A DNA stretch of 11,214 nucleotides from DASYAE01 sp036501535 (GTDB lineage Bacteria > Actinomycetota > Actinomycetes > Streptomycetales > Catenulisporaceae), in the NCBI GenBank assembly GCA_036501535.1, contig DASYAE010000172.1, forward strand, positions 1 through 11,214. Direction: 5' to 3'. The translations under genes were made by a program, and so were the position numbers. A model generated the notes under the pieces. It made no database searches. It was not told the origin of the DNA and saw only the letters and a list, made by a program, of their open reading frames with translations. Each line of letters opens with the position of its first letter. Positions within the stretch are counted from its first letter, which is position 1. Below are positions 1 through 6,682 of the stretch, piece after piece.

Positions 1-1
1 G

Positions 2-1486
2 AAGCTCACGGTGGCCGAGCTGAAGGAGTTCCGCGACCGGCTCTACCTGCCGATCCCGGACGCCGCGCTGGAGGCGCAGCTCCCGCCGTACTACCACCCG
101 GGCGCGGAGTCCGAGGAGATCCAGTACATGCAGGAGCGCCGGGCCGCGCTCGGCGGCTACCTGCCCAAGCGGGTGGTCCGCGGCAAGCCGCTCAAGCTGC
201 CGGGCGACGCGGTCTACAGCGAGATGAAGCGCGGCTCGGGCAAGCAGCCGGTGGCGACCACGATGGCCTTCGTCCGGCTGCTCAAGGACCTGATGAAGGA
301 CAAGGAGATCGGCGCGCACTTCGTGCCGATCATCCCGGACGAGGCGCGCACCTTCGGCATGGACTCGCTGTTCCCGACGGCCAAGATCTACTCGCCGCTG
401 GGCCAGACCTACGAGGCCGTGGACCGCGAGCTGCTGCTGTCCTACAAGGAGTCCAAGCAGGGCCAGATCCTGCACGAGGGCATCAGCGAGGCGGGCTCGG
501 CGGCCTCGATGATCGCGGCCGGCACCGCCTACGCGACGCACGGCGTGCACATGATCCCGATCTACATCTTCTACTCGATGTTCGGCTTCCAGCGCACCGG
601 CGACCAGTTCTGGCAGTTCGCCGACCAGATGGGCCGCGGCTTCGTGCTCGGCGCCACCGCCGGGCGCACCACGCTGGCCGGCGAGGGCCTGCAGCACGCC
701 GACGGCCACTCGCACCTGATCGCCTCGACCAACCCGGCCGCGGTCGCCTACGACCCGGCGTTCGCGTTCGAGATCAGCCACATCGTGCGGGACGGGCTGC
801 GGCGCATGTACGGCTCCTCGCCCGAGCACCCGCACGGCGAGGACGTCTTCTACTACATCACCGTCTACAACGAGCCCGGCCAGCAGCCGGCCGAGCCCGC
901 CGGCATCGACACCGACGGCCTCCTCAAGGGCCTGTACCGCTACCGCCCCGCGGCTCAGACGGACGCCGCCGACCGGCCGCACGCCCAGATCCTCGCCTCG
1001 GGCGTCGGGATGCCGTGGGCGCTGCGGGCGCAGGAGCTGCTGGCGCAGGACTGGGGCGTGGCCGCCGACGTGTGGTCGGCCACCTCCTGGACCGAGCTGC
1101 GCCGCGACGCGCTGGCCGCCGACGAGCACAACCTGCTGCACCCGGAGCTCGAGGCGCGGGTGCCGTACGTGACGAAGGCGCTGTCCGGCACGGCCGGGCC
1201 GGTCGTCGCGGTCAGCGACTGGATGCGCGCGGTGCCGGACCAGATCTCGCAGTGGGTGCCGGGGGACTACACCTCGCTCGGCGCGGACGGCTTCGGGTTC
1301 GCCGACACCCGCGGCGCCGCCCGGCGCTACTTCCACATCGACGCCGAGTCGGTGGTCGTCGCGGTGCTCGCGCAGCTGGCCCGGCGCGGCGAGGTCAAGC
1401 AGGAGGCGGTCGCCGACGCGATCGCCCGCTACCAGGTGCTCGACGTCAAGGCCGCGGGCGCCGGCCCGACCGGCGGAGACGCCTGA
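2..1486 (+). CDS. aceE: Pyruvate dehydrogenase E1 component, homodimeric type (C-terminal half; 5' end outside window)
   Basis: The frame is open from base 2 and ends at TGA 1484-1486, giving about 494 residues. The homodimeric AceE family is about 890-920 residues, so the N-terminal ThDP-binding half lies upstream. E1 decarboxylates pyruvate with thiamine diphosphate and passes the acetyl group to the lipoyl domain of E2, which yields acetyl-CoA. Numbering from GTG 11 (an internal codon, not a start), I see EGISEAG at 156-162, whose Glu160 fits E. coli Glu571 (contact to thiamine N1'). YSMFGFQRTGD is at 188-198, and GEGLQHADGHSH at 224-235 has His229 fitting E. coli His640. Both equivalences use one constant offset and are my alignment from memory. 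The first residues (KLTVAELKEFRD) match the mobile active-site loop region of the family. Its product feeds the fatty acid genes downstream. Identification is very secure. Confidence 0.97.
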   Translation, partial: KLTVAELKEFRDRLYLPIPDAALEAQLPPYYHPGAESEEIQYMQERRAALGGYLPKRVVRGKPLKLPGDAVYSEMKRGSGKQPVATTMAFVRLLKDLMKDKEIGAHFVPIIPDEARTFGMDSLFPTAKIYSPLGQTYEAVDRELLLSYKESKQGQILHEGISEAGSAASMIAAGTAYATHGVHMIPIYIFYSMFGFQRTGDQFWQFADQMGRGFVLGATAGRTTLAGEGLQHADGHSHLIASTNPAAVAYDPAFAFEISHIVRDGLRRMYGSSPEHPHGEDVFYYITVYNEPGQQPAEPAGIDTDGLLKGLYRYRPAAQTDAADRPHAQILASGVGMPWALRAQELLAQDWGVAADVWSATSWTELRRDALAADEHNLLHPELEARVPYVTKALSGTAGPVVAVSDWMRAVPDQISQWVPGDYTSLGADGFGFADTRGAARRYFHIDAESVVVAVLAQLARRGEVKQEAVADAIARYQVLDVKAAGAGPTGGDA

Positions 1487-1518
1487 CAGGCCGCACAGCC
1501 GGCACGCACGGCACGAAG

Positions 1519-1554
1519 GCCGCCCGCCCCGGAGCGACTCCGGCGGCGGGCGGC
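1519..1554. terminator. Strong GC hairpin between convergent aceE and GNAT genes
   Basis: The left arm 1519-1534 (GCCGCCCGCCCCGGAG) pairs with 1538-1554 through 16 base pairs, with one bulged base and a CGA loop. It starts 32 bases after the aceE stop and ends 23 bases before the GNAT stop codon, so it can serve both strands. Neither side has a real T-tract, which is common for actinobacterial terminators. The hairpin is seen directly; the terminator role is inferred from its position. Confidence 0.75.
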
Positions 1555-1577
1555 GTGCTTGCGCGGCGCTGTCTCTG

Positions 1578-2060
1578 TCAGAGCGACAGCGACATGTCGA
1601 CGTCGGTCTCGACGAAGCCGAGCGACCGGTACAGCTGCCGTGCCGTGGTGTTGCTGCCCAGGACGTGCAGGTTGATCTCCGCGGCACCGAGGTCGCGGGC
1701 GCGTTCCAGCGCGGCGTTCATGGTGGCCCGGCCATAGCCGCGCCCGCGATGCTCGGCGCCGACCTTGATGTCGTAGACATAGACGGCGCTGCGGCCGCCG
1801 CGCGGCCGCTCGGCCAGATAGAGGATCGCGACGGGCTCCCCGCTCGCGGCGTCGCGCACCGTGTAGAGGTAGTGGCCGGGCGTTTCGAGGCCGAGCGGCA
1901 GCAGGCTCGCGAACGCGGCCTGAGACATACCCTCGGCCCCTTCCCGCGCCCATGTGCCGGCCCCGACCTTCGCGGCCGCGTATTCCGGCACGGCCCGCAC
2001 AAGGTACGCGTCGAACTCCTGTTGCGACATCGGGTCCAGCCGGACCGCTCGATCACCCAT
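1578..2060 (-). CDS. GNAT family N-acetyltransferase
   Basis: This 160-residue protein has the length of a single GNAT domain. It would transfer an acetyl group from acetyl-CoA to an amine that cannot be read from the sequence. The acetyl-CoA pyrophosphate loop (motif A) is seen as HRGRGYGRA at 104-112, preceded by the strand VYVYDIKV (93-100). Motif B is NTTARQLYRSLGF at 137-149, a typical GNAT C-terminal signature. The N-terminal 60 residues (EFDAYL, EYAAAKV, GLETPGHYLYTV) resemble a common actinobacterial GNAT subgroup. It lies 20 bases downstream of the DUF4234 gene on the same strand, so the two are probably cotranscribed. The ATG at 2060 has no clear Shine-Dalgarno sequence; Met11 (ATG at 2030) is an alternative start. 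I keep the longer form because the residues before Met11 look like the usual first strand. Confidence 0.88.
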   Translation of the reverse strand: MGDRAVRLDPMSQQEFDAYLVRAVPEYAAAKVGAGTWAREGAEGMSQAAFASLLPLGLETPGHYLYTVRDAASGEPVAILYLAERPRGGRSAVYVYDIKVGAEHRGRGYGRATMNAALERARDLGAAEINLHVLGSNTTARQLYRSLGFVETDVDMSLSL

Positions 2061-2080
2061 ACGCCGAGCCTAACCGGCAC

Positions 2081-2710
2081 TCAGCCGACTGGTTCGGCCC
2101 CCTGGGCCGCCGCGGCCTCGTCGGGCTCGGGTTCCCCGGGCGTGGCCTCTTCAGGGCCAGCCTGGTCGGTTTCAGGCTCCACACGCCCGGCCTCTTCAGG
2201 TCCGACCCGGTCGGTCTCAGGCTCCACAGGGGTCTCTTCAGACCCAGCCCGGTCGGTCTCAGGCTCCGCAGGCACGGCCTCTTCGGGCACGTCCTCGCCC
2301 GTCGCCCGCTCGAGCTCGTCCGGCCCGCCGTCGGCGGCCGCAGCGGTGGCGATCCACGCCTTGTTCAGCTGGGCCTGGTAGTACACCGGGAACGATCCGA
2401 GAGCGAACACCAGCACCAACCCCAGCCCGGGCCAGCAGCTCGGTTCGAGCCCCGCGTGCGCCTGAACCCGGCGGATCCGCGCCCCGGTGCGGTAGACGGA
2501 TGTGAAAAGCGGTACATACAAGAGCACCACGCCGGGCAGCAGGGCGAGCACGGCCAGCACCGGGCGCCCCCCGGCCCCGGCCCCGCTGTCGCGCAGCTCC
2601 CGGTTCGCCTTGTAGTACCACACCAGCCCGTAGACGCCGCAGGTCACGACGGCCAGCAGCCACACCGCCCACGGTCCGCGCCGCTTCCCCGGCCGGCCCT
2701 CGATCCCCAC
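2081..2710 (-). CDS. DUF4234-type small membrane protein with acidic Glu/Pro repeat tail
   Basis: This is a 209-residue protein from GTG 2710 to TGA 2081. The start is chosen because GGAAGGA (2724-2718, minus strand) lies 7 bases upstream; the nearby ATG is out of frame. Residues 1-12 are basic. Three hydrophobic segments follow at about 13-33, 50-70 and 94-112. The first segment, AVVTCGVYGLVWYYKANREL (20-39), matches the DUF4234 signature of a Thr-Cys-Gly-aromatic turn followed by YK.N..L. YQAQLNKAW (111-119) is the usual end of that domain. Residues 120-209 form a tail rich in Glu, Pro, Asp and Ala, with three to four imperfect copies of EPETDxxGxEE. The positive N-terminus and acidic tail suggest a membrane protein with a disordered end; which side of the membrane the tail occupies is unresolved. 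The family has no established biochemical function. It probably forms an operon with the GNAT gene. Confidence 0.8.
   Translation of the reverse strand: MGIEGRPGKRRGPWAVWLLAVVTCGVYGLVWYYKANRELRDSGAGAGGRPVLAVLALLPGVVLLYVPLFTSVYRTGARIRRVQAHAGLEPSCWPGLGLVLVFALGSFPVYYQAQLNKAWIATAAAADGGPDELERATGEDVPEEAVPAEPETDRAGSEETPVEPETDRVGPEEAGRVEPETDQAGPEEATPGEPEPDEAAAAQGAEPVG
2119..2267. repeat. In-frame 45/42-bp imperfect tandem repeat in the DUF4234 gene tail
   Basis: A 17-base core (on the plus strand, GGTCGGTCTCAGGCTCC or a close variant) begins at 2119, 2164, 2209 and 2251, giving periods of 45, 45 and 42 bases. The copies at 2209 and 2251 are identical over the core. The copy at 2164 differs by one base and the one at 2119 is more diverged. 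All periods are multiples of three, so the minus-strand frame is kept and encodes repeated EPETD blocks. Confidence 0.85.
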
Positions 2711-2857
2711 GCGGACATCCTTCCGGCACGCGGCGGCCGCCGGCCGCCCACTGATCGACAACTGCTCGACGCCCCGCGGCCGCATCCGGTTGCGCCGGGT
2801 GTCCGAATGAGCACAGCGCTCCGGCGGGCCTGGCCGTCTGCGAGAGTATTGCGCGTG
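2711..2857. promoter_or_regulatory. Divergent intergenic region between the DUF4234 gene and fasR
   Basis: These 147 bases must carry promoters for both directions. For fasR, GAGTAT at 2844-2849 is the best -10-like element; it lies 5 bases before GTG 2855 and 8 bases before ATG 2858. No Shine-Dalgarno sequence is visible there, so fasR may be translated from a leaderless or near-leaderless transcript. For the minus strand, only the ribosome binding site GGAAGGA (2724-2718) is clear. A 10-bp palindrome GGCGGCCGCC is at 2732-2741. CCGGCGG at 2821-2827 resembles part of the direct repeats upstream of fabD, but this is a common string in GC-rich DNA. Promoter assignments are weak. Confidence 0.35.
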
Positions 2858-4108
2858 ATGGAGCAGAAAGACGCGGACGGCCAGGAGCGGGCGCGGCCGC
2901 AGCGCGACGGCCGCGAGCCCCGGGCCGGGCACGGCCGTGTAAGCGCCGACCGGACCGCGATCATCAAGCGGCTCGAGCGCGCCACCGGGCCCCTGGCCAG
3001 CGCCGCCATCGCGCGGATGGAGCAGCGGTTCGCCTGGTACCGCAGGATGCCGCCGCAGAACCGCTCCTGGGTCGGCCTGGTCGCGCAGGCCGGCATCGCC
3101 GCGTTCACCGAGTGGTTCCGGCACCCCGACCACCGGGCCGCCGTCTCCGCCGACGTGTTCGGCACCGCGCCGCGCGAGCTGACCCGCGCCGTCACCCTCC
3201 AGCAGACCGTCCAGATGATCCGCACCACCATAGAGGTGGTCGAGGAGCGCATCCACGAGCTCGCTGACACCGAGGCGCAGCAGCAGCAACTGCGCGAGGG
3301 CATGCTGCGCTACTCCCGCGAGATCGCCTTCGCCACCGCGCAGGTCTACGCGCAGGCCGCGGAGCAGCGCGGCGCCTGGGACGCGCGGCTCGAGGCTCTG
3401 GTCGTCGACGCGCTGCTGCGCGGTGAGGCCGACGACGCGGTCCGCTCCCGCGCCGCCGCGCTCGGCTGGGGGGTGCACACCGGCATCGCCGTGCTCGTCG
3501 GCACCGCCTCCGGCGACGACCCCGAGGCCGTCGTCGACGCGATGCACCGGGCCGCCCGCCACGCCAAGCTCGCCGTGCTCGCCGGCGTGCAGGGCGACCG
3601 ACTGATCGCGATCGTCGGGGGCGTGGACGGCGACCCGGTCACCGCGGTGCGCTCGCTGACCGGCCAGTTCGCGCCCGGGCCGGTCGTGGTCGGGCCCGTG
3701 GTCGCGGACCTGCCCGCGGCCGCCCGGTCGGCAAAGGGCGCCCTTTCCGGCCTGTACGCCTGCGCCGCCTGGCCCGACGCGCCGCGCCCGGTCGCCGCGG
3801 ACGACCTGCTGCCCGAGCGGGCGCTGGCCGGCGACGAGGCGGCCCGCAGCAGCCTGGTGGAGGAGATCTACAGGCCGCTGGCGGAGGCCGGCTCGGCGCT
3901 GCTGGAGACGCTCTCGGTCTACCTGGAGCAGGCCGCCTCCCTCGAAGCCGCCGCGCGCATCCTCTTCGTGCACCCGAACACGGTGCGCTACCGGCTCAAA
4001 CGGGTCACCGACATCACGGGCCTGATGTCGGTGCAGGCGCGCGCCGCGTTCACCCTCCAGATCGCGCTCGTCCTCGGCCGGCTGTCGGAGATCGAGCGCC
4101 CCTTGTAG
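2858..4108 (+). CDS. fasR: PucR-family transcriptional activator of fatty acid synthesis, FasR-type
   Basis: This 416-residue protein runs from ATG 2858 to TAG 4106-4108. The C-terminus is the PucR helix-turn-helix: LLETLSVYLEQAASLEAAAR (348-367) followed by LFVHPNTVRYRLKRVTDITG (369-388). The N-terminal region holds WVGLVAQAGIAAFTEWFRHP (71-90) and FGTAPRELTRAVTLQQTV (101-118), which I recognise as characteristic of Streptomyces FasR. A CdaR/GGDEF-like middle domain is inferred at about 205-300. In S. coelicolor FasR activates the fabD-fabH-acpP-fabF operon, and the same operon begins here 80 bases downstream. Residues 1-30 are a charged, low-complexity extension before the conserved DRTAIIKRLE; GTG 2855 is an equally good start just upstream. 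It is probably DNA-binding and cytoplasmic; the ligand is unknown from sequence. Confidence 0.93.
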   Translation: MEQKDADGQERARPQRDGREPRAGHGRVSADRTAIIKRLERATGPLASAAIARMEQRFAWYRRMPPQNRSWVGLVAQAGIAAFTEWFRHPDHRAAVSADVFGTAPRELTRAVTLQQTVQMIRTTIEVVEERIHELADTEAQQQQLREGMLRYSREIAFATAQVYAQAAEQRGAWDARLEALVVDALLRGEADDAVRSRAAALGWGVHTGIAVLVGTASGDDPEAVVDAMHRAARHAKLAVLAGVQGDRLIAIVGGVDGDPVTAVRSLTGQFAPGPVVVGPVVADLPAAARSAKGALSGLYACAAWPDAPRPVAADDLLPERALAGDEAARSSLVEEIYRPLAEAGSALLETLSVYLEQAASLEAAARILFVHPNTVRYRLKRVTDITGLMSVQARAAFTLQIALVLGRLSEIERPL

Positions 4109-4121
4109 GACGCCGACAAAA

Positions 4122-4188
4122 ACCGGCGGCGGATCTTCGTGCCCTGGACCGGCGGCGTTCAAGGCCCTATCCGGCGCAGAATCGAAGG
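4122..4188 (+). promoter_or_regulatory. Candidate fabD promoter: direct repeat plus -10 for a leaderless transcript
   Basis: ACCGGCGGCG occurs perfectly at 4122-4131 and 4148-4157, 26 bases apart start to start (about 2.5 helical turns). CAGAAT at 4177-4182 matches five of six bases of the actinobacterial -10 consensus TAGAAT. It sits exactly at -12 to -7 if G4189 of the fabD GTG is +1. There is no recognisable -35; the second repeat (-41 to -32) occupies that place, as expected of an activator-dependent promoter. FasR is the obvious candidate protein. The sequence elements are seen; binding and start site are inferred. Confidence 0.5.
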
Positions 4189-5187
4189 GTGCTCGTACTC
4201 GTCGCGCCCGGGCAGGGCGCCCAGACCCCCGGATTCCTCGCGCCCTGGCTCGAGGCGCCCGGCGCGGCCGACCGGCTGGCCTGGTGGTCCGCGGTGGCCG
4301 ACCTCGATCTCGTGCACTACGGGACCGAGGCCGACGCCGACGCCATCCGGGACACCGCGATCGCCCAGCCGCTGCTGGTCGCCGCCGGCCTCGCCGCCGT
4401 GCTCGCCCTGTTCCCGGACCCGGACGAGGCCCGCCGGCTGGTCGGCGCGGTCGCCGGGCACTCCGTGGGCGAGCTGACCGCGGCCGTCGGCGCCGGAGCC
4501 ATCACCGCGGAGTCCGCGGTGGCGCTGGTGCGCGAGCGCGGCCGGGCGATGGCCGCCGCGGCCGCCGCGACGCAGACTTCGATGACCGCGCTGCTCGGCG
4601 GCGACCGGGACGAGGTGCTCGCCAGGCTGGCCGACCTCGGCCTGACCCCGGCCAACGTCAACGGCGCCGGGCAGATCGTGGCCGCCGGCACGGTCGAGCA
4701 GCTGGCCGCCCTGGCCGCCGACCCGCCGGCCAGGAGCAGGCTGCGCCCGCTCTCGGTGGCCGGGGCGTTCCACACGAAGCACATGGTGCCCGCGGTCGAG
4801 CGGATGGCCACCCTGTCACAGGGCGTCACCACCTCCGACCCACGCGTCCCCTACATCTCCAACCTGGACGGCGCGGTCGTGCGCTCCGGCCGCGAGATCG
4901 TGCGCCGGCTGGTGGACCAGATCGCCAGCCCGGTGCGCTGGGACCTGTGCATGGAGACCATGCTCGGGCTCGGCGTCACCGGCATCCTCGAGGTCGCCCC
5001 GGCCGGTACCCTGACCGGCCTGGCCAAGCGGGCGCTGCCCGGCGTGGCCGCCTTCGCCCTCAAGACGCCGGACGACCTCGACGCGGCCCGCGCCTTCGTC
5101 GCCGAGCACGCCGTCCCGGCCGAGGACGGCGACCCGGTCGATCTCGGCCGGCTGGCGCACACCCACCCCGCGGCGGAGGCCCACTGA
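4189..5187 (+). CDS. fabD: Malonyl-CoA:ACP transacylase
   Basis: This 332-residue protein has the usual FabD length plus a short C-terminal tail (residues after about 310). It moves malonyl from CoA to the ACP phosphopantetheine, supplying extender units to FAS II. The N-terminus MLVLVAPGQGAQTPGF is the same as in Streptomyces FabD and fixes the GTG start. GQGAQ is at 8-12. The nucleophile elbow GHSVGE (90-95) carries catalytic Ser92, and Arg117 follows in RERGRA. NVNGAGQIV is at 156-164, and GAFHT (192-196) contains catalytic His195. The spacing Ser92-Arg117-His195 is close to that in E. coli FabD. There is no Shine-Dalgarno sequence at a workable distance (GAAGG touches the start codon), which supports a leaderless first gene. 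The stop lies 2 bases before fabH. Confidence 0.97.
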   Translation: MLVLVAPGQGAQTPGFLAPWLEAPGAADRLAWWSAVADLDLVHYGTEADADAIRDTAIAQPLLVAAGLAAVLALFPDPDEARRLVGAVAGHSVGELTAAVGAGAITAESAVALVRERGRAMAAAAAATQTSMTALLGGDRDEVLARLADLGLTPANVNGAGQIVAAGTVEQLAALAADPPARSRLRPLSVAGAFHTKHMVPAVERMATLSQGVTTSDPRVPYISNLDGAVVRSGREIVRRLVDQIASPVRWDLCMETMLGLGVTGILEVAPAGTLTGLAKRALPGVAAFALKTPDDLDAARAFVAEHAVPAEDGDPVDLGRLAHTHPAAEAH

Positions 5188-5189
5188 CC

Positions 5190-6194
5190 ATGGCAAAGGC
5201 TATTCAGTCCCCGGCGGGCTCCCCGCACGCGCGCATCCTTGGCGTGGGCGGCTATCGCGCCTCCCGAGTCGTGACCAACGCCGAGATGTGCACGATGATC
5301 GACTCCAGCGACGAGTGGATCCGCACCCGGACCGGCATCGAGGAGCGCCGCTGGGCCACCGCCGAGGAGACCGTCGCGGTCATGGCGGTCGCCGCGGCCG
5401 GCAAGGCGCTGGCCGACGCCGGGATCGGCGCCGACCGGATCGGCTGCGTCCTGGTCTCCACGGTCACCCACTTCGGGCAGACCCCGTCGCTCGCCGCGGA
5501 CGTGGCGGCCCGGCTCGGCGCGGACCGCGCCGCGGCCTTCGACATCTCCGCCGCCTGCGCCGGATTCTGCTACGGGCTCACCCTCGCGCAGGACATGGTG
5601 CGCGGCGGCTCCGCCGACCACGTGCTCGTCATCGGGGTCGAGCGGCTCTCCGACCTCACCGACAAGACCGACCGCGACACCGCGTTCCTGTTCGGCGACG
5701 GCGCCGGCGCGGCCGTGGTCGGCCCCTCGCAGACCCCCGCCATCGGCCCGGTCGCCTGGGGCGCGGACGGTCGCCAGCTCGACGCGATCGACATGACCTT
5801 CACCTGGGACGCCCTGCGCGACCGGCCGGATCTCGGCTTCCCGGCCCTGCACATGAAGGGCCAGCAGGTCTTCCGATGGGCGTCCTACGAGATGGTCCCG
5901 GTCGCCCGGCAGGCGCTGCAGAACGCCGGCATCGAGGCCGCCGACCTCGACGCCTTCATCCCGCACCAGGCCAACATGCGGATCACCGACGCCATGGTCA
6001 AAGCCCTGAAGCTGCCGGCGCACGTGCCGGTGGCCCGGGACGTCGCGCGCACCGGCAACACCTCGGCCGCCTCGGTCCCGCTGGCCATGGAGCGGATGCT
6101 CGAGCAGGGCGAGGCCCCGCACGGCGGCCTGGCGCTGCTGATCGGCTTCGGCGCCGGCCTGGTCTACGCGGCCCAGGTGGTGGTCCTGCCGTGA
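5190..6194 (+). CDS. fabH: 3-oxoacyl-ACP synthase III (KAS III), chain initiation
   Basis: This 334-residue protein condenses a short acyl-CoA primer with malonyl-ACP and so starts fatty acid chains. In actinobacteria the primers are often branched, but primer choice cannot be read with confidence here. The full KAS III triad is present: Cys123 in SAACAGF (120-126), His259 in IPHQANMR (257-264), and Asn290 in GNTSAASVP (289-297). SSDEWIRTRTGIEERRW at 39-55 is the conserved N-terminal FabH signature, and GDGAGAAVVG is at 169-178. ATG 5190 follows the fabD stop by 2 bases, with GGAGG at 5175-5179 inside the fabD end, so translation is probably coupled. The N-terminal 12 residues before ARILGVGGY are not conserved in the family. 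Confidence 0.97.
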   Translation: MAKAIQSPAGSPHARILGVGGYRASRVVTNAEMCTMIDSSDEWIRTRTGIEERRWATAEETVAVMAVAAAGKALADAGIGADRIGCVLVSTVTHFGQTPSLAADVAARLGADRAAAFDISAACAGFCYGLTLAQDMVRGGSADHVLVIGVERLSDLTDKTDRDTAFLFGDGAGAAVVGPSQTPAIGPVAWGADGRQLDAIDMTFTWDALRDRPDLGFPALHMKGQQVFRWASYEMVPVARQALQNAGIEAADLDAFIPHQANMRITDAMVKALKLPAHVPVARDVARTGNTSAASVPLAMERMLEQGEAPHGGLALLIGFGAGLVYAAQVVVLP

Positions 6195-6220
6195 CCCGAG
6201 CCGCCCGCCAGCTTCCGAGC

Positions 6221-6242
6221 CCGCGCCGGGTGACCGGCGCGG
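6221..6242 (+). repeat. Perfect 9-bp hairpin with GNRA-type loop after fabH
   Basis: CCGCGCCGG (6221-6229) and CCGGCGCGG (6234-6242) are exact inverted repeats around GTGA. In RNA the loop is GUGA, a stable GNRA tetraloop. It lies 27 bases after the fabH stop, with no T-tract behind it. It may be a pause, an RNA end-protecting or processing element, or a partial terminator. Confidence 0.6.
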
Positions 6243-6261
6243 CACCGGCCGACACCGTGGC

Positions 6262-6279
6262 GCGCCCGGTTCCGGGCGC
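6262..6279 (+). repeat. Second hairpin upstream of acpP
   Basis: GCGCCCG (6262-6268) pairs perfectly with CGGGCGC (6273-6277 extended to 6279) around the loop GTTC. It lies 20 bases after the first hairpin in the 169-bp fabH-acpP gap. No T-run follows directly (the next bases are CGCGTCCCCTTCG). Confidence 0.55.
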
Positions 6280-6292
6280 CGCGTCCCCTTCG

Positions 6293-6298
6293 TAGATA
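6293..6298 (+). promoter_or_regulatory. Possible -10 of an internal acpP promoter
   Basis: TAGATA (in TTCGTAGATACTG) fits the actinobacterial -10 pattern TAGRRT at all but the last base, and is an A/T-rich spot in GC-rich surroundings. TTCCGG at 6270-6275, 17 bases upstream, is a poor -35. A start near 6305 would give acpP a leader of about 60 bases. It includes the pyrimidine-rich stretch 6323-6344 and the ribosome binding site AAGGAG at 6349-6354. Weak on sequence alone. Confidence 0.25.
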
Positions 6299-6363
6299 CT
6301 GCCTTCGGCGCGATCACCCGATCCGCCGCCCCTCCCCTCTCATCAGGCAAGGAGCAAGCAAGC

Positions 6364-6615
6364 ATGGCTGAAAGCAAGGAGCAGGTCCTCGCCGGACTCG
6401 CCGAGATCGTCAACGAGGTCGCCGGGATCGAGACCGACGACGTCAAGCTCGACAAGTCCTTCACCGAGGACCTCGACGTCGACTCGCTGACCATGGTCGA
6501 GATCGTCGTCGCCGCCGAGGAGAAGTTCGGCGTGAAGATCCCGGACGACGAGGTCAAGAACCTCTCCACCGTCGGCGACGCGGTCAACTACATCACCGAG
6601 CACGCCGCCGCCTGA
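6364..6615 (+). CDS. acpP: Acyl carrier protein of FAS II
   Basis: This 83-residue protein is the usual ACP size and is strongly acidic. It carries growing acyl chains as thioesters on a 4'-phosphopantetheine arm. The arm is attached at Ser41 in DLDVDSLTMVE (36-46), the actinobacterial form of the DSL motif. Helix II continues through AAEEKFGVKIPDDEV, and LSTVGDAVNYI forms the last helix. The sequence is very close to Streptomyces AcpP as I remember it (GLAEIVNE, SFTEDLDVDSL, KIPDDEVKNL). The ATG has the best ribosome binding site in the window: AAGGAG at 6349-6354, 9 bases upstream, consistent with a highly expressed protein. Hairpins lie in the gaps on both sides, so its mRNA level may be set apart from that of its operon partners. 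Confidence 0.98.
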   Translation: MAESKEQVLAGLAEIVNEVAGIETDDVKLDKSFTEDLDVDSLTMVEIVVAAEEKFGVKIPDDEVKNLSTVGDAVNYITEHAAA

Positions 6616-6623
6616 CCCGCTGC

Positions 6624-6662
6624 GAGTGCTCGGTGCCGCCGCCGCGGCGCCGCCGAGCACTC
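6624..6662 (+). repeat. Long stable hairpin directly after acpP
   Basis: GAGTGCTCGG (6624-6633) and CCGAGCACTC (6653-6662) are perfect 10-bp inverted repeats. The stem can continue inward (T·G, then GCCGCC against the 6646-6651 side with one mismatch) to about 16 pairs. It starts 8 bases after the acpP stop. No T-tract follows. The possible roles are attenuator, 3' end stabiliser of an acpP transcript, or processing site. Confidence 0.7.
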
Positions 6663-6663
6663 C

Positions 6664-6682
6664 GGCGGCCCGGGCGGCCGCC
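6664..6682 (+). repeat. Second hairpin between acpP and fabF
   Basis: GGCGGCC (6664-6670) and GGCCGCC (6676-6682) form a 7-bp stem with loop CGGGC, one base after the long acpP hairpin. Two hairpins in tandem make an effective obstacle to polymerase or 3' exonuclease. Composition is extremely GC-rich here, so the second one could be partly fortuitous. Confidence 0.45.

Noticed and set aside
4109..4131. Possible terminator between fasR and fabD (CGCCG, loop, CGGCG)
   Set aside because: The stem is only five pairs with an 8-base loop and no T-tract; the same bases are better explained as part of the direct repeat before fabD.
2081..4162. A 693-codon minus-strand open frame running antisense through fasR into the DUF4234 gene
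   Set aside because: Only the last 210 codons make a believable protein. The rest is the antisense of fasR, low in complexity and kept open by high GC. The GTG at 2710 has a proper ribosome binding site.
4851..6587. A 578-codon minus-strand frame across fabD, fabH and acpP
   Set aside because: It is an antisense shadow of three securely identified genes and has no motif of its own.
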